Of a DNA stretch of 64,000 bases, positions 26,698 to 35,104 are shown piece by piece. Position 1 is the stretch's first letter, and each line of letters begins with the position of its first letter. The position numbers were made by a program, and so were the translations under genes. Source of the DNA: Dryocola boscaweniae (lineage in GTDB: Bacteria; Pseudomonadota; Gammaproteobacteria; Enterobacterales; Enterobacteriaceae); the NCBI RefSeq assembly GCF_025215095.1, contig NZ_JALHAP010000082.1:682001-746000 (forward strand). The letters run 5' to 3'. A model generated the notes under the pieces. That model was not told the DNA's origin. It was given only the letters and a program-made list of their open reading frames with translations, and ran no database searches.

Positions 26698-27939
26698 TTA
26701 GATCTTCTTAAAAATCAGAGAACCGTTGGTGCCACCAAAACCGAAGGAATTACACAGCGTGTATTCCATTCCTGATACCTGGCGTGCAACGTGCGGAACA
26801 AAGTCCAAATCGCAGCCTTCATCAGGATTGTCGAGGTTGATGGTCGGCGGAACGGCCTGATCGCGCAGCGCCAGAATGGAGTAGATAGATTCTACCGCAC
26901 CCGCAGCGCCTAACAGATGGCCGGTCATCGATTTGGTGGAGCTAACAAGCACCCGGCTTGCGTCGGCACCAAAGATAGATTTCACCGCCTGCGTTTCGGC
27001 TTTGTCACCCGCAGGCGTTGAAGTGCCGTGCGCGTTGACATAACCAATCTGGCCTGGAGTAACGCCCGCATCACGCAGCGCATTTTCCATCGCAAGTGCC
27101 GCTCCTGCACCGCTTTCCGGCGGAGAAGTCATGTGGTAAGCATCGCTGCTCATACCAAAACCGACGATTTCGGCATAAATTTTAGCGCCACGTTTTTTCG
27201 CATGTTCGTACTCTTCGAGCATGATCATGCCAGCCCCGTCGCCCAGCACAAAGCCGTCACGGTCTTTATCCCACGGGCGGCTTGCCGCTTGCGGGTTGTC
27301 ATTGCGGGTGGAGAGCGCTCGCGCTGCACCAAAACCACCGACACCCAGCGGAGTACTGGCTTTTTCTGCACCACCTGCCAGCATTGCGTCAGCATCGCCA
27401 TAAGCGATGATTCGCGCTGCATGACCGATGTTATGCACGCCAGAAGTACACGCCGTGGCGATGGAAATGCTAGGGCCGCGCAGACCGAACATAATGGTCA
27501 GATGACCTGCCACCATATTCACAATCGTAGACGGAACGAAGAACGGGCTGATCTTACGCGGACCACCGTTAACCAGCGAAGCGTGGTTTTCTTCGATAAG
27601 ACCCAAACCACCGATACCAGAGCCGATAGCGGCGCCAATACGGGATGCGTTCTCTTCCGTTACTTCAAGCCCAGAATCCAGCATGGCTTGATGGCCAGCG
27701 ACAATTCCATATTGAATGAAGGCATCCATCTTGCGCTGTTCTTTGCGCGAGATAATGTCATCACAGTTAAAATCCTTTACTAAGCCAGCAAATTTCGTTG
27801 CATAGGCGGTAGTATCGAAATGGTCGATCAGGCTGATGCCACTCTGACCGGCAAGGAGAGCTTTCCAGGTAGACTCTACGGTATTGCCGACAGGAGACAA
27901 CATGCCCAGTCCGGTCACAACTACACGACGCTTAGACAC
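26698..27939 (-). CDS. fabF: FabF, beta-ketoacyl-ACP synthase II
   Basis: A 413-residue condensing enzyme extending acyl-ACP with malonyl-ACP, notably palmitoleoyl to cis-vaccenoyl. The Cys-His-His triad is intact: ATACTSG, NAHGTST and KSMTGHLLGAAG. The start is GTG at 27939 (VSKRRVVVTG) with GGAGGA upstream, as in E. coli. It is 87 bp downstream of acpP. Confidence 0.98.
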   Translation of the reverse strand: MSKRRVVVTGLGMLSPVGNTVESTWKALLAGQSGISLIDHFDTTAYATKFAGLVKDFNCDDIISRKEQRKMDAFIQYGIVAGHQAMLDSGLEVTEENASRIGAAIGSGIGGLGLIEENHASLVNGGPRKISPFFVPSTIVNMVAGHLTIMFGLRGPSISIATACTSGVHNIGHAARIIAYGDADAMLAGGAEKASTPLGVGGFGAARALSTRNDNPQAASRPWDKDRDGFVLGDGAGMIMLEEYEHAKKRGAKIYAEIVGFGMSSDAYHMTSPPESGAGAALAMENALRDAGVTPGQIGYVNAHGTSTPAGDKAETQAVKSIFGADASRVLVSSTKSMTGHLLGAAGAVESIYSILALRDQAVPPTINLDNPDEGCDLDFVPHVARQVSGMEYTLCNSFGFGGTNGSLIFKKI

Positions 27940-28026
27940 GTTTGTCCTCCAGGGAGGGAAAAAATAACACTTGTGGGACAATTAGATAAAACTCAGGCGG
28001 TCGAGTGACCGCCTGGAGATGTTCAC

Positions 28027-28263
28027 TTACGCCTGGTTACCGTTGATGTAATCAATGGCAGCCTGAACGGTGGTGATTTTCTCTGCTTCTTCGTCCGGAA
28101 TCTCAGTATCAAACTCTTCTTCCAGAGCCATTACCAGCTCAACGGTGTCAAGAGAATCAGCGCCCAGGTCCTCAACGAAGGAAGCGGTGTTTACGACTTC
28201 TTCCTGCTTAACGCCCAGTTGTTCGCCAATGATTTTCTTAACGCGTTCTTCGATAGTGCTCAT
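28027..28263 (-). CDS. acpP: AcpP, acyl carrier protein
   Basis: A 78-residue acidic carrier almost identical to the E. coli protein. Phosphopantetheine attaches to the Ser of LGADSLDTVELV. It carries all fatty-acyl intermediates between the Fab enzymes encoded alongside. The start is ATG at 28263; the upstream extension to 28401 is leader sequence, where acpP has its own strong promoter in E. coli. Confidence 0.99.
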   Translation of the reverse strand: MSTIEERVKKIIGEQLGVKQEEVVNTASFVEDLGADSLDTVELVMALEEEFDTEIPDEEAEKITTVQAAIDYINGNQA

Positions 28264-28417
28264 ACTCTTAAATTTCCTATCAAAACTCGCTTTCGCGATG
28301 GTTTTCGTAGTGTATAAAATGTTGAAAAAGATGCAACTAAATCCCGGCAGGTCGTACCACGATTTTACGCTATTTTGCGGGCATTCGCCCAAATAACGCA
28401 AATAATTTTAATCGTGG

Positions 28418-29152
28418 TTAAACCATATACATTCCGCCGTTGACGTGCAGGGTCTCACCAGAGATGTACCCGGCCTCGTCAGAGGCTAAAAATGCTACTG
28501 CGCTGGCGATTTCTTTTGCGTCACCTAAGCGACCCGCTGGAACCTGCGCCAGAATACCCGCACGCTGATCGTCAGAGAGCGCACGCGTCATGTCCGTTTC
28601 AATAAAACCCGGAGCAACAACGTTTACAGTAATACCGCGAGACGCGACTTCACGCGCCAGCGATTTACTGAAACCAATCAGGCCTGCTTTCGCCGCAGCG
28701 TAGTTAGCCTGACCAGCATTTCCCATGGTGCCAACCACAGAACCGATAGTGATAATACGACCATGACGCTTTTTCATCATAGCTCGCATTACCGCTTTTG
28801 ACAGACGGAATACTGATGACAGGTTGGTTTCGATAATATCGTTCCACTCGTCATCTTTCATGCGCATTAACAGATTATCACGAGTGATACCGGCATTATT
28901 TACCAGAATGTCCACTTCGCCAAATTCTGCGCGAATATTTCCTAATACCGACTCAATAGATGCCGGATCGGTCACATTCAGCATAAAACCTTTACCGTTC
29001 GCGCCTAAATAGTCGCTGATGGCCTGCGCACCGCTTTCGCTGGTTGCAGTACCGATAACTTTCGCACCGCGAGCCACTAAGGTCTCCGCGATGGCACGGC
29101 CGATACCACGGCTTGCGCCGGTTACCAGCGCAACTTTTCCTTCAAAACTCAT
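28418..29152 (-). CDS. fabG: FabG, 3-oxoacyl-ACP reductase
   Basis: A 244-residue short-chain dehydrogenase reducing beta-ketoacyl-ACP with NADPH. Cofactor motif TGASRGIGRAIAE (residues about 12-24), NNAG, the Ser in ITIGSVVG, and the Tyr-x3-Lys of YAAAKAG. The start MSFEGKVALVTG at 29152 lies 13 bp after fabD. Confidence 0.98.
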   Translation of the reverse strand: MSFEGKVALVTGASRGIGRAIAETLVARGAKVIGTATSESGAQAISDYLGANGKGFMLNVTDPASIESVLGNIRAEFGEVDILVNNAGITRDNLLMRMKDDEWNDIIETNLSSVFRLSKAVMRAMMKKRHGRIITIGSVVGTMGNAGQANYAAAKAGLIGFSKSLAREVASRGITVNVVAPGFIETDMTRALSDDQRAGILAQVPAGRLGDAKEIASAVAFLASDEAGYISGETLHVNGGMYMV

Positions 29153-29165
29153 GGTCTTCCTCGTT

Positions 29166-30095
29166 TTATTGCTCAAGCGCCGCTGACAGAGAAGCTGGCT
29201 CATTAATGGCCGCAGCGGTCAGGGTGTCAACAATACGTTTAGTCAGGCCAGTCAGGACTTTACCTGGGCCAACTTCCAGCAACTGGGTCACGCCCTGTGC
29301 TGCCATAAATTCTACTGACTTCGTCCACTGCACAGGACTGTAAAGCTGACGCACCAGCGCGCTACGAATCGCTTCAGGCGAGGTTTCGCACTTTACATCC
29401 ACGTTATTCACAACCGGTACGGTTGGCGCATTGAAAGCGATGCCTTCCAGCGCCACGGCCAGCTTGTCGGCCGCAGGCTTCATCAGCGCGCAGTGAGACG
29501 GCACGCTTACCGGCAACGGCATAGCTCGTTTAGCACCTGCTGCTTTACATGCCGCGCCAGCACGTTCTACGGCGTCTTTGTTGCCAGCAATAACCACCTG
29601 GCCTGGCGAGTTGAAGTTCACAGGAGAGACGACTTGTCCCTGAGCTGCTTCTTCACAGGCTTTCGCGATAGAGGCATCATCCAGGCCGATAATAGCAGAC
29701 ATTGCGCCCGTGCCTTCCGGCACCGCTTCCTGCATCAATTTACCGCGTAACTCCACCAGACGAACAGCATCAGCGAAGTTGATTACGCCCGCGCAAACCA
29801 GCGCGGAGTACTCACCCAGACTGTGACCGGCCATCATCGCAGGGGTTTTACCGCCCTGCTGCTGCCAGACGCGATAAATGGCTACTGAAGCGGCCAACAA
29901 CGCAGGCTGAGTCTGCCAGGTTTTATTCAGCTCTTCCGCCGGGCCCTGTTGAGTCAATGCCCAGAGATCATAGCCCAGTGCGTCTGAAGCTTCACGGAAG
30001 GTTTCTGCAACAATCGGCCAGGTCGCGGCTAAATCAGCCAGCATACCGACAGCTTGCGAACCCTGTCCCGGGAAAACAAAAGCGAATTGAGTCAT
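29166..30095 (-). CDS. fabD: FabD, malonyl-CoA:ACP transacylase
   Basis: A 309-residue enzyme that loads malonyl groups onto ACP. The nucleophile Ser is in GHSLGEYSAL (about 92) and the His in SVPSHCALM (about 201). The start MTQFAFVFPGQGSQ at 30095 lies 16 bp after fabH; the 60-codon upstream extension overlaps fabH and is not real. Confidence 0.98.
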   Translation of the reverse strand: MTQFAFVFPGQGSQAVGMLADLAATWPIVAETFREASDALGYDLWALTQQGPAEELNKTWQTQPALLAASVAIYRVWQQQGGKTPAMMAGHSLGEYSALVCAGVINFADAVRLVELRGKLMQEAVPEGTGAMSAIIGLDDASIAKACEEAAQGQVVSPVNFNSPGQVVIAGNKDAVERAGAACKAAGAKRAMPLPVSVPSHCALMKPAADKLAVALEGIAFNAPTVPVVNNVDVKCETSPEAIRSALVRQLYSPVQWTKSVEFMAAQGVTQLLEVGPGKVLTGLTKRIVDTLTAAAINEPASLSAALEQ

Positions 30096-30111
30096 TTCCT
30101 TATTCCTGTAA

Positions 30112-31065
30112 TCAAAAACGAACCAGTGCTGAGCCCCAGGTAAAGCCGCCGCCGAACGCTTCGAGCAGTACCAGTTGGCCGCGTTCAATACGCCCGTCGC
30201 GAACGGCTTCATCCAGCGCCGCAGGCACAGAGGCCGCAGAGGTATTACCGTGCCTGTCCAGCGTGACGACGACATTGTCCATCGACATACCCAGCTTTTT
30301 CGCTGTCGCGCTGATAATGCGCAGGTTGGCCTGATGCGGCACCAACCAGTCGAGGTCAGAACGGTCCAGATTGTTTGCTGTCAGCGTTTCATCAACAATG
30401 TGCGCAAGTTCCGTGACCGCCACTTTGAAGACTTCGTTACCGGCCATCGTCAAATATGATGATTTAGAAGGATCGAGGCGATCCTGGTTCGGCAGCGTCA
30501 GCAGTTCGCCGTAGCTCCCGTCCGCATGCAGATGCGTGGAGATAATGCCCGGTTCTTCGCTCTTACCAAGAACGACTGCGCCTGCACCATCCCCAAACAG
30601 AATAATTGTTCCACGATCTTCAGGATCGAGGGTTCGAGCCAGCGCGTCTGAACCGATAACCAGCGCGTAATCTACCGCGCCGTTTTTCACGTATTGATCG
30701 GCGATGCTCAGCGCGTAGGTAAAGCCCGCGCAAGCGGCTGCAACGTCGAATGCAGGGCAACCTTTAATGCCCAACATACCCTGCACCTGGCAGGCGGCGC
30801 TAGGAAATGCGTGAGTCGATGACGTGGTTGCAACGATGATTAAGCCAATTTGCGACTTATCAACGCCGGCCATTTCCAGGGCGCGAGTTGCTGCAGCATA
30901 ACCCATGGTTGCCACGGTTTCTTCGGGCGCTGCGATTCGGCGTTCACGAATACCTGTACGGGTGACAATCCACTCGTCAGAAGTATCCACCATTTTTTCC
31001 AGGTCGGCGTTAGTCCGCACGTGTTCGGGCAGATAGCTGCCCGTACCAATAATCTTCGTATACAT
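30112..31065 (-). CDS. fabH: FabH, beta-ketoacyl-ACP synthase III
   Basis: A 317-residue initiating condensing enzyme joining acetyl-CoA and malonyl-ACP. The Cys-His-Asn triad is seen in DVAAACAGFTYAL, WLVPHQANLRI and HGNTSAASVP. It lies 6 bp after plsX, so translation is probably coupled. Confidence 0.98.
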   Translation of the reverse strand: MYTKIIGTGSYLPEHVRTNADLEKMVDTSDEWIVTRTGIRERRIAAPEETVATMGYAAATRALEMAGVDKSQIGLIIVATTSSTHAFPSAACQVQGMLGIKGCPAFDVAAACAGFTYALSIADQYVKNGAVDYALVIGSDALARTLDPEDRGTIILFGDGAGAVVLGKSEEPGIISTHLHADGSYGELLTLPNQDRLDPSKSSYLTMAGNEVFKVAVTELAHIVDETLTANNLDRSDLDWLVPHQANLRIISATAKKLGMSMDNVVVTLDRHGNTSAASVPAALDEAVRDGRIERGQLVLLEAFGGGFTWGSALVRF

Positions 31066-31071
31066 GTACGC

Positions 31072-32106
31072 TTAATCACTCTTGGGTAATACAGATTCCA
31101 GGCGGGCAGAAATCCGGGTGGGGACTTGCCGCGCCACCGCCTGCACTGCCTGTTCAATCGCGACGGCAAATGCTCGCTGATTGGCCGCACCATGGCTCTT
31201 TATCACGGTACCGCGCAATCCTAACAGACAGGCGCCATTATACTGGTCGGGGTTGAGGTGACTGAATCGCCTGGTCAGATGCTTTTGCAACCAACGCTTC
31301 AATAAAATCAGCCACCACGACCTTTTTTTCCCTTCGCCCTGTGATTTGAGGAGCGAAAGGAACATTCTGACAACCCCTTCCATCGTCTTAAGTGTGACGT
31401 TACCAACAAAGCCATCACACACCAGTACATCCGTTTTTCCGGTCAACAATTCGTTGGCTTCAAGATAACCAATATAGTTGATAGAAGGCATTGTTTTTAA
31501 TAATGCAGAGGCATCGCGAATACTGTCGAGGCCTTTAGTCTCTTCTTCACCGATATTCAGCAGCGCTACGCGAGGGTTAACCAGGCCCAGCACTTCTTCC
31601 GCCATCACGGAACCCATGATGGCGAACTGCACCAGCATATTACTGTCGCAGTCTACATTGGCGCCGAGATCCAGCACCACGGTTTTGCCTTTTTGCTGAT
31701 GGGGTAAAACCGTCATCAACGCCGGGCGTTCAATCCCTTCAATGGGCTTAAGCAATAATTTTGCAAGCCCCATCAACGCACCTGTGTTTCCGGCGCTCAC
31801 GCAAGCTTCAGCTCGCCCTTCTTTTACCAATTCAAGCGCCAAACGCATGGATGAACCGCGGCTATTGCGGATCGCATGCGACGGTCTGGCATCACTGGCA
31901 ATAACCGATTCCGCAGGGATAATCTGCAGACGCGAACGTTTTTCGAAATCAGCTTTGGCAAGTAATGGCGTGATGGCGTCGGGGCAACCGACTAAAAGAA
32001 GGCTTAACTGGGAATTAGAGTCCAGTGCCTGCAATGCTGCAGGCACTGTCACGGAAGGACCGAAGTCCCCACCCATGGCATCTAACGCAAGGGTTAGACG
32101 TCTCAA
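31072..32106 (-). CDS. plsX: PlsX, phosphate acyltransferase
   Basis: A 344-residue enzyme making acyl-phosphate from acyl-ACP for phospholipid synthesis by PlsY. Family features: LALDAMGGDFGPSVTV at the N-terminus and DGFVGNVTLKTMEG. The start is TTG at 32106, as in E. coli. The C-terminus (LESVLPKSD) stops about 12 residues earlier than the K-12 protein I recall, outside the conserved core, and leaves only a 6-bp gap to fabH. Confidence 0.96.
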   Translation of the reverse strand: MRRLTLALDAMGGDFGPSVTVPAALQALDSNSQLSLLLVGCPDAITPLLAKADFEKRSRLQIIPAESVIASDARPSHAIRNSRGSSMRLALELVKEGRAEACVSAGNTGALMGLAKLLLKPIEGIERPALMTVLPHQQKGKTVVLDLGANVDCDSNMLVQFAIMGSVMAEEVLGLVNPRVALLNIGEEETKGLDSIRDASALLKTMPSINYIGYLEANELLTGKTDVLVCDGFVGNVTLKTMEGVVRMFLSLLKSQGEGKKRSWWLILLKRWLQKHLTRRFSHLNPDQYNGACLLGLRGTVIKSHGAANQRAFAVAIEQAVQAVARQVPTRISARLESVLPKSD

Positions 32107-32118
32107 GGTATCGCCAGA

Positions 32119-32289
32119 TTACTTAGCGATAACCTTGCGGCCGCGGTAGTAACCGTCGGCGGTGATGTGGTGACGCAGATGAGTTTCGCCAGAAACTTTG
32201 TCCACGGACAGGGTGGTGGTGGTCAGCGCGTCATGGGAACGACGCATGCCACGTTTGGAACGGGTTGGTTTATTCTGTTGTACGGCCAT
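32119..32289 (-). CDS. rpmF: RpmF, 50S ribosomal protein L32
   Basis: A 56-residue basic protein: MAVQQNKPTRSKRGMRRSH, then LSVDKVSGETHLRHHITADG, ending YYRGRKVIAK. It is 12 bp upstream of plsX and 16 bp downstream of yceD. The rpmF-plsX-fab linkage couples ribosome and lipid synthesis in many proteobacteria. Confidence 0.98.
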   Translation of the reverse strand: MAVQQNKPTRSKRGMRRSHDALTTTTLSVDKVSGETHLRHHITADGYYRGRKVIAK

Positions 32290-32305
32290 GGACCTTACTC
32301 CTCAA

Positions 32306-32827
32306 TTACTTACGCTTTAAACTGGCTAATACGGCAAATGGATTTGGTTTCTCCGCCTCTGCAGGCAGTTTGCCAAACACCATGTCCGCCTCGGACACTT
32401 CACAGTGTTCAGAATCGTGCACCGGAACCACTGGCAAGGAGAGGATAATTTCATCTTCAACCAACGCCAGAAGATCGATTTCGCCAAATTCGTTAACCTG
32501 AACCGGCTCATACGCTTCCGGGAGTGCTTCAGCCTGCTCGTCTTTGACGATCGGACTAAAACAATACTGTGTGTAGACCTGATGAGCAAACGGCTTCCCG
32601 CAACGCTGACATGCAAGTGTTACCGCAACCTTTGCATCACCGGTAAGAACCGCGAGGCGCTGGTCATCGATAGCAAAACGCATATCGCATTCCACATCAC
32701 TGTCCACACTGACTACAGATTCGGCGACGCGCTCAACCTGTTCAGGTGTATAGACACCGGAGTAATCAAGGCGTTTTTGAGCCGTACGAACCGGATCAAG
32801 AGTCAGGGGTAATTTTACTTTTTGCAT
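32306..32827 (-). CDS. yceD: YceD, DUF177 large-subunit rRNA accumulation protein
   Basis: A 173-residue acidic protein of the YceD/DUF177 family, needed for normal 23S rRNA accumulation in E. coli and plants. The conserved segment VTLACQRCGKPFAHQVYTQYCF contains the family Cys-x2-Cys, and EIDLLALVEDEIILSLP follows. It heads the yceD-rpmF-plsX-fab run; the promoter lies in the 142-bp gap shared with divergent yceF. Confidence 0.94.
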   Translation of the reverse strand: MQKVKLPLTLDPVRTAQKRLDYSGVYTPEQVERVAESVVSVDSDVECDMRFAIDDQRLAVLTGDAKVAVTLACQRCGKPFAHQVYTQYCFSPIVKDEQAEALPEAYEPVQVNEFGEIDLLALVEDEIILSLPVVPVHDSEHCEVSEADMVFGKLPAEAEKPNPFAVLASLKRK

Positions 32828-32969
32828 AGGGCGCGCATATTAACTTTGTAACGTCATAGAGTCAAAGAAAAAGGCCTGCAAACAGCGCCTTTCGCCATTT
32901 ATTCGCACACATTGCGGTGGCACAGTTTAAAATGCCTTTATCCAATTCGCTATCTTTAATGAAAAAAAT

Positions 32970-33554
32970 ATGAAACCGATTGTACTGGCATCAACCTCTC
33001 CTTTCCGCCGCGCCCTGCTAGAAAAGCTTGACTTACCCTTTATAACCGCCTCGCCTCTTACAAATGAAACGCCCAAAACCGGCGAGAGCGCACGAGCGCT
33101 GGTTACTCGTCTGGCCCAGGCCAAAGCGCAGGCTTTAAGAAATGAATTCCCTTCGCATTTAATTATCGGCTCGGATCAGGTTTGTGTCATAAATAATCAG
33201 ATTGCGGGTAAACCGCACACTGAAGAGAATGCGGTGCAGCAGCTTCTTCTCGCTCGCGGCAGCATAGTGACTTTTTACACCGGACTTGCGCTCTATAATT
33301 CGCAAAACGGTCACCTGCAGACGATGTGCGAGCTTTTTGATGTGCATTTCCGTCACCTGAGCGAAGACGAAATCCGCAATTATGTTCGCAAGGAACAACC
33401 GCTGCAGTGCGCAGGCAGTTTTAAAAGCGAAGGATTGGGCATTACGCTATTTGAAAGGCTGGACGGGCGCGATCCTAATACGCTGGTTGGGCTGCCGCTA
33501 ATAGGTTTGTGCGAGATGTTAATAAAAGAGGGATGCAATCCGCTGCTTGCATAA
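32970..33554 (+). CDS. yceF: YceF, Maf-type 7-methyl-GTP pyrophosphatase
   Basis: A 194-residue Maf/HAM1-fold nucleotide pyrophosphatase. It starts MKPIVLASTSPFRRALLEKL and has LIIGSDQVCVI with the catalytic Asp, YTGLAL, GSFKSEGLGI and a C-terminal GLPL. The YceF subfamily hydrolyses m7GTP, removing modified nucleotides. It is convergent with rluC. Confidence 0.94.
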   Translation: MKPIVLASTSPFRRALLEKLDLPFITASPLTNETPKTGESARALVTRLAQAKAQALRNEFPSHLIIGSDQVCVINNQIAGKPHTEENAVQQLLLARGSIVTFYTGLALYNSQNGHLQTMCELFDVHFRHLSEDEIRNYVRKEQPLQCAGSFKSEGLGITLFERLDGRDPNTLVGLPLIGLCEMLIKEGCNPLLA

Positions 33555-33583
33555 AAAACGCTCCCGTCAGGGAGCGACATTTA

Positions 33584-34537
33584 TCAGGTGGCGTTGCGCA
33601 GTATGGTAAGACAACGCTTTAGCTGCTCGTCTAGCGGTGCTTCGACACGCATAATCTCTCCCGTATTGGGATGCGTGAATCGCAGCGCGGCGGCATGCAA
33701 GAAAAGGCGGTTTAAGCCTGTGCCAGCCAGTTGCTTATCAAATTCTCGATCGCCATAGCGGTCGTCAAAAGCAATGGGATGACCAGCATGCAGAGTATGA
33801 ACACGAATTTGATGAGTACGCCCTGTAACCGGGCTACAGCGCACCAGCGTCGCGAATGTGTAACGCTCCTCGACCTTAAAGCGAGTCTCTGAAGCTTTAC
33901 CCTCGCTGTTCACACGCACAATGCGCTCACCGCTTTGCAGAATGTTTTTCAGCAGCGGAGCCTGCACAACCTTCACATGCGACTGCCATTGGCCGCGAAC
34001 CAGCGCAAGGTAGTCCTTCTGCATACCCTTTTCACGAAGTTGTTCATGCAAAGAACGCAGCGCGGAACGCTTTTTGGCGACCAGCAGGATCCCCGAAGTA
34101 TCGCGGTCCAGACGGTGAACCAGCTCAAGGAAACGCGCTTCAGGACGCAGCGCGCGCAGCCCTTCGATAACGCCAAAGCTCAACCCGCTCCCGCCGTGCA
34201 CAGCCGTACCTGAAGGTTTATTAAGCACCAGTATATGGTCGTCTTCATAGAGAATGGCGTCAGCCAGCGCGGCCACTTTCTGCAGATGCGGCGATACAGG
34301 CGCATCTTCACGCTCGGCCACTCTGACCGGCGGAATTCTGATCTCATCACCGTCTTCTATTTTGTACTCGGGCTTGACGCGTTTTTTATTTACGCGCACT
34401 TCACCCTTACGCAAAATGCGATAAATCATGCTTTTCGGCACGCCCTTTAAACGGGAGAGCAGAAAATTGTCGATACGTTGCCCGGCCTCATCGGCGGAAA
34501 TAGCAACGATTTGTACTGAAGGAGTCTGCGTTTTCAT
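33584..34537 (-). CDS. rluC: RluC, 23S rRNA pseudouridine synthase
   Basis: A 317-residue enzyme making pseudouridines at 955, 2504 and 2580 of 23S rRNA in E. coli. It has an N-terminal S4-like RNA-binding domain (QRIDNFLLSRLKGVPKSMIYRILRKGEVRVNKKR, about 20-80) and a RluA-type catalytic domain with HRLDRDTSG (catalytic Asp) and SPVTGRTHQIRVH. The start at 34537 follows E. coli; the upstream extension to 34579 is rejected. It is divergent from rne. Confidence 0.96.
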   Translation of the reverse strand: MKTQTPSVQIVAISADEAGQRIDNFLLSRLKGVPKSMIYRILRKGEVRVNKKRVKPEYKIEDGDEIRIPPVRVAEREDAPVSPHLQKVAALADAILYEDDHILVLNKPSGTAVHGGSGLSFGVIEGLRALRPEARFLELVHRLDRDTSGILLVAKKRSALRSLHEQLREKGMQKDYLALVRGQWQSHVKVVQAPLLKNILQSGERIVRVNSEGKASETRFKVEERYTFATLVRCSPVTGRTHQIRVHTLHAGHPIAFDDRYGDREFDKQLAGTGLNRLFLHAAALRFTHPNTGEIMRVEAPLDEQLKRCLTILRNAT

Positions 34538-34711
34538 GGTCGGCGATTCTAAATAGCGTGCGCGCATAGCGCCACTCATTTTTATGTGCTTAACTGACTT
34601 CAGCCTGGTTTAAAGCCAGTTAACCCGCTTTTATTCATTTTCTGTACTGAAAGAAAAAAGCGAGTTAAAAAACTGTAAGAAACGAGGCACCAAAGGCAAA
34701 AGTCATCTTGC

Positions 34712-35104
34712 TATAATAAGGTTAGCAATGGAATAATGTTGCGGTTTTCCGTGTTGATACTTGTTAGTGCAAGGAATTTTGCGGAATTACCTTTTTTGTC
34801 TGAATGAACATCCACGCAGCAATGGCGTAAGACGTATTGTACTTTCAGGCAGTTAGCGGGCTGCGGGTTGCAGCCTGGCCGGTAAAATGGAATCAACTCT
34901 TAAGAAATATTCTAAGGTTATTCCCACGATAATTGCGCTGTATTTCCGTATGAAATACAGGCTACCGACACTTTGCGCCTCTCAGCAAGCGACAACCGTG
35001 AGGTTGGCGACTATGCGTTTAGTCACGAGGCCATCGGTTCATTCCCGGTCAGCGTCACCATGCCCGTAGCTAATCACCAATGTAAGAATAATGAGTAAGT
35101 TACG
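34712..35104 (+). promoter_or_regulatory. rne promoter and long structured leader
   Basis: A consensus -10, TATAAT (34712-34717), would start a leader of about 380 nt before the rne ATG. Inside are CTGTATTTC-CGTAT-GAAATACAG (34938-34960), a perfect 9-bp hairpin, and CAACC-GTGA-GGTTG near 35000. In E. coli the 361-nt rne leader folds into stem-loops through which RNase E cuts its own mRNA; the position and structure here fit that feedback system. The gap 34538-34711 shows nothing else. Confidence 0.75.

Noticed and set aside
27028..27783. 251-codon plus-strand frame
   Set aside because: Antisense to fabF, with Arg/His-rich translation and no homology.
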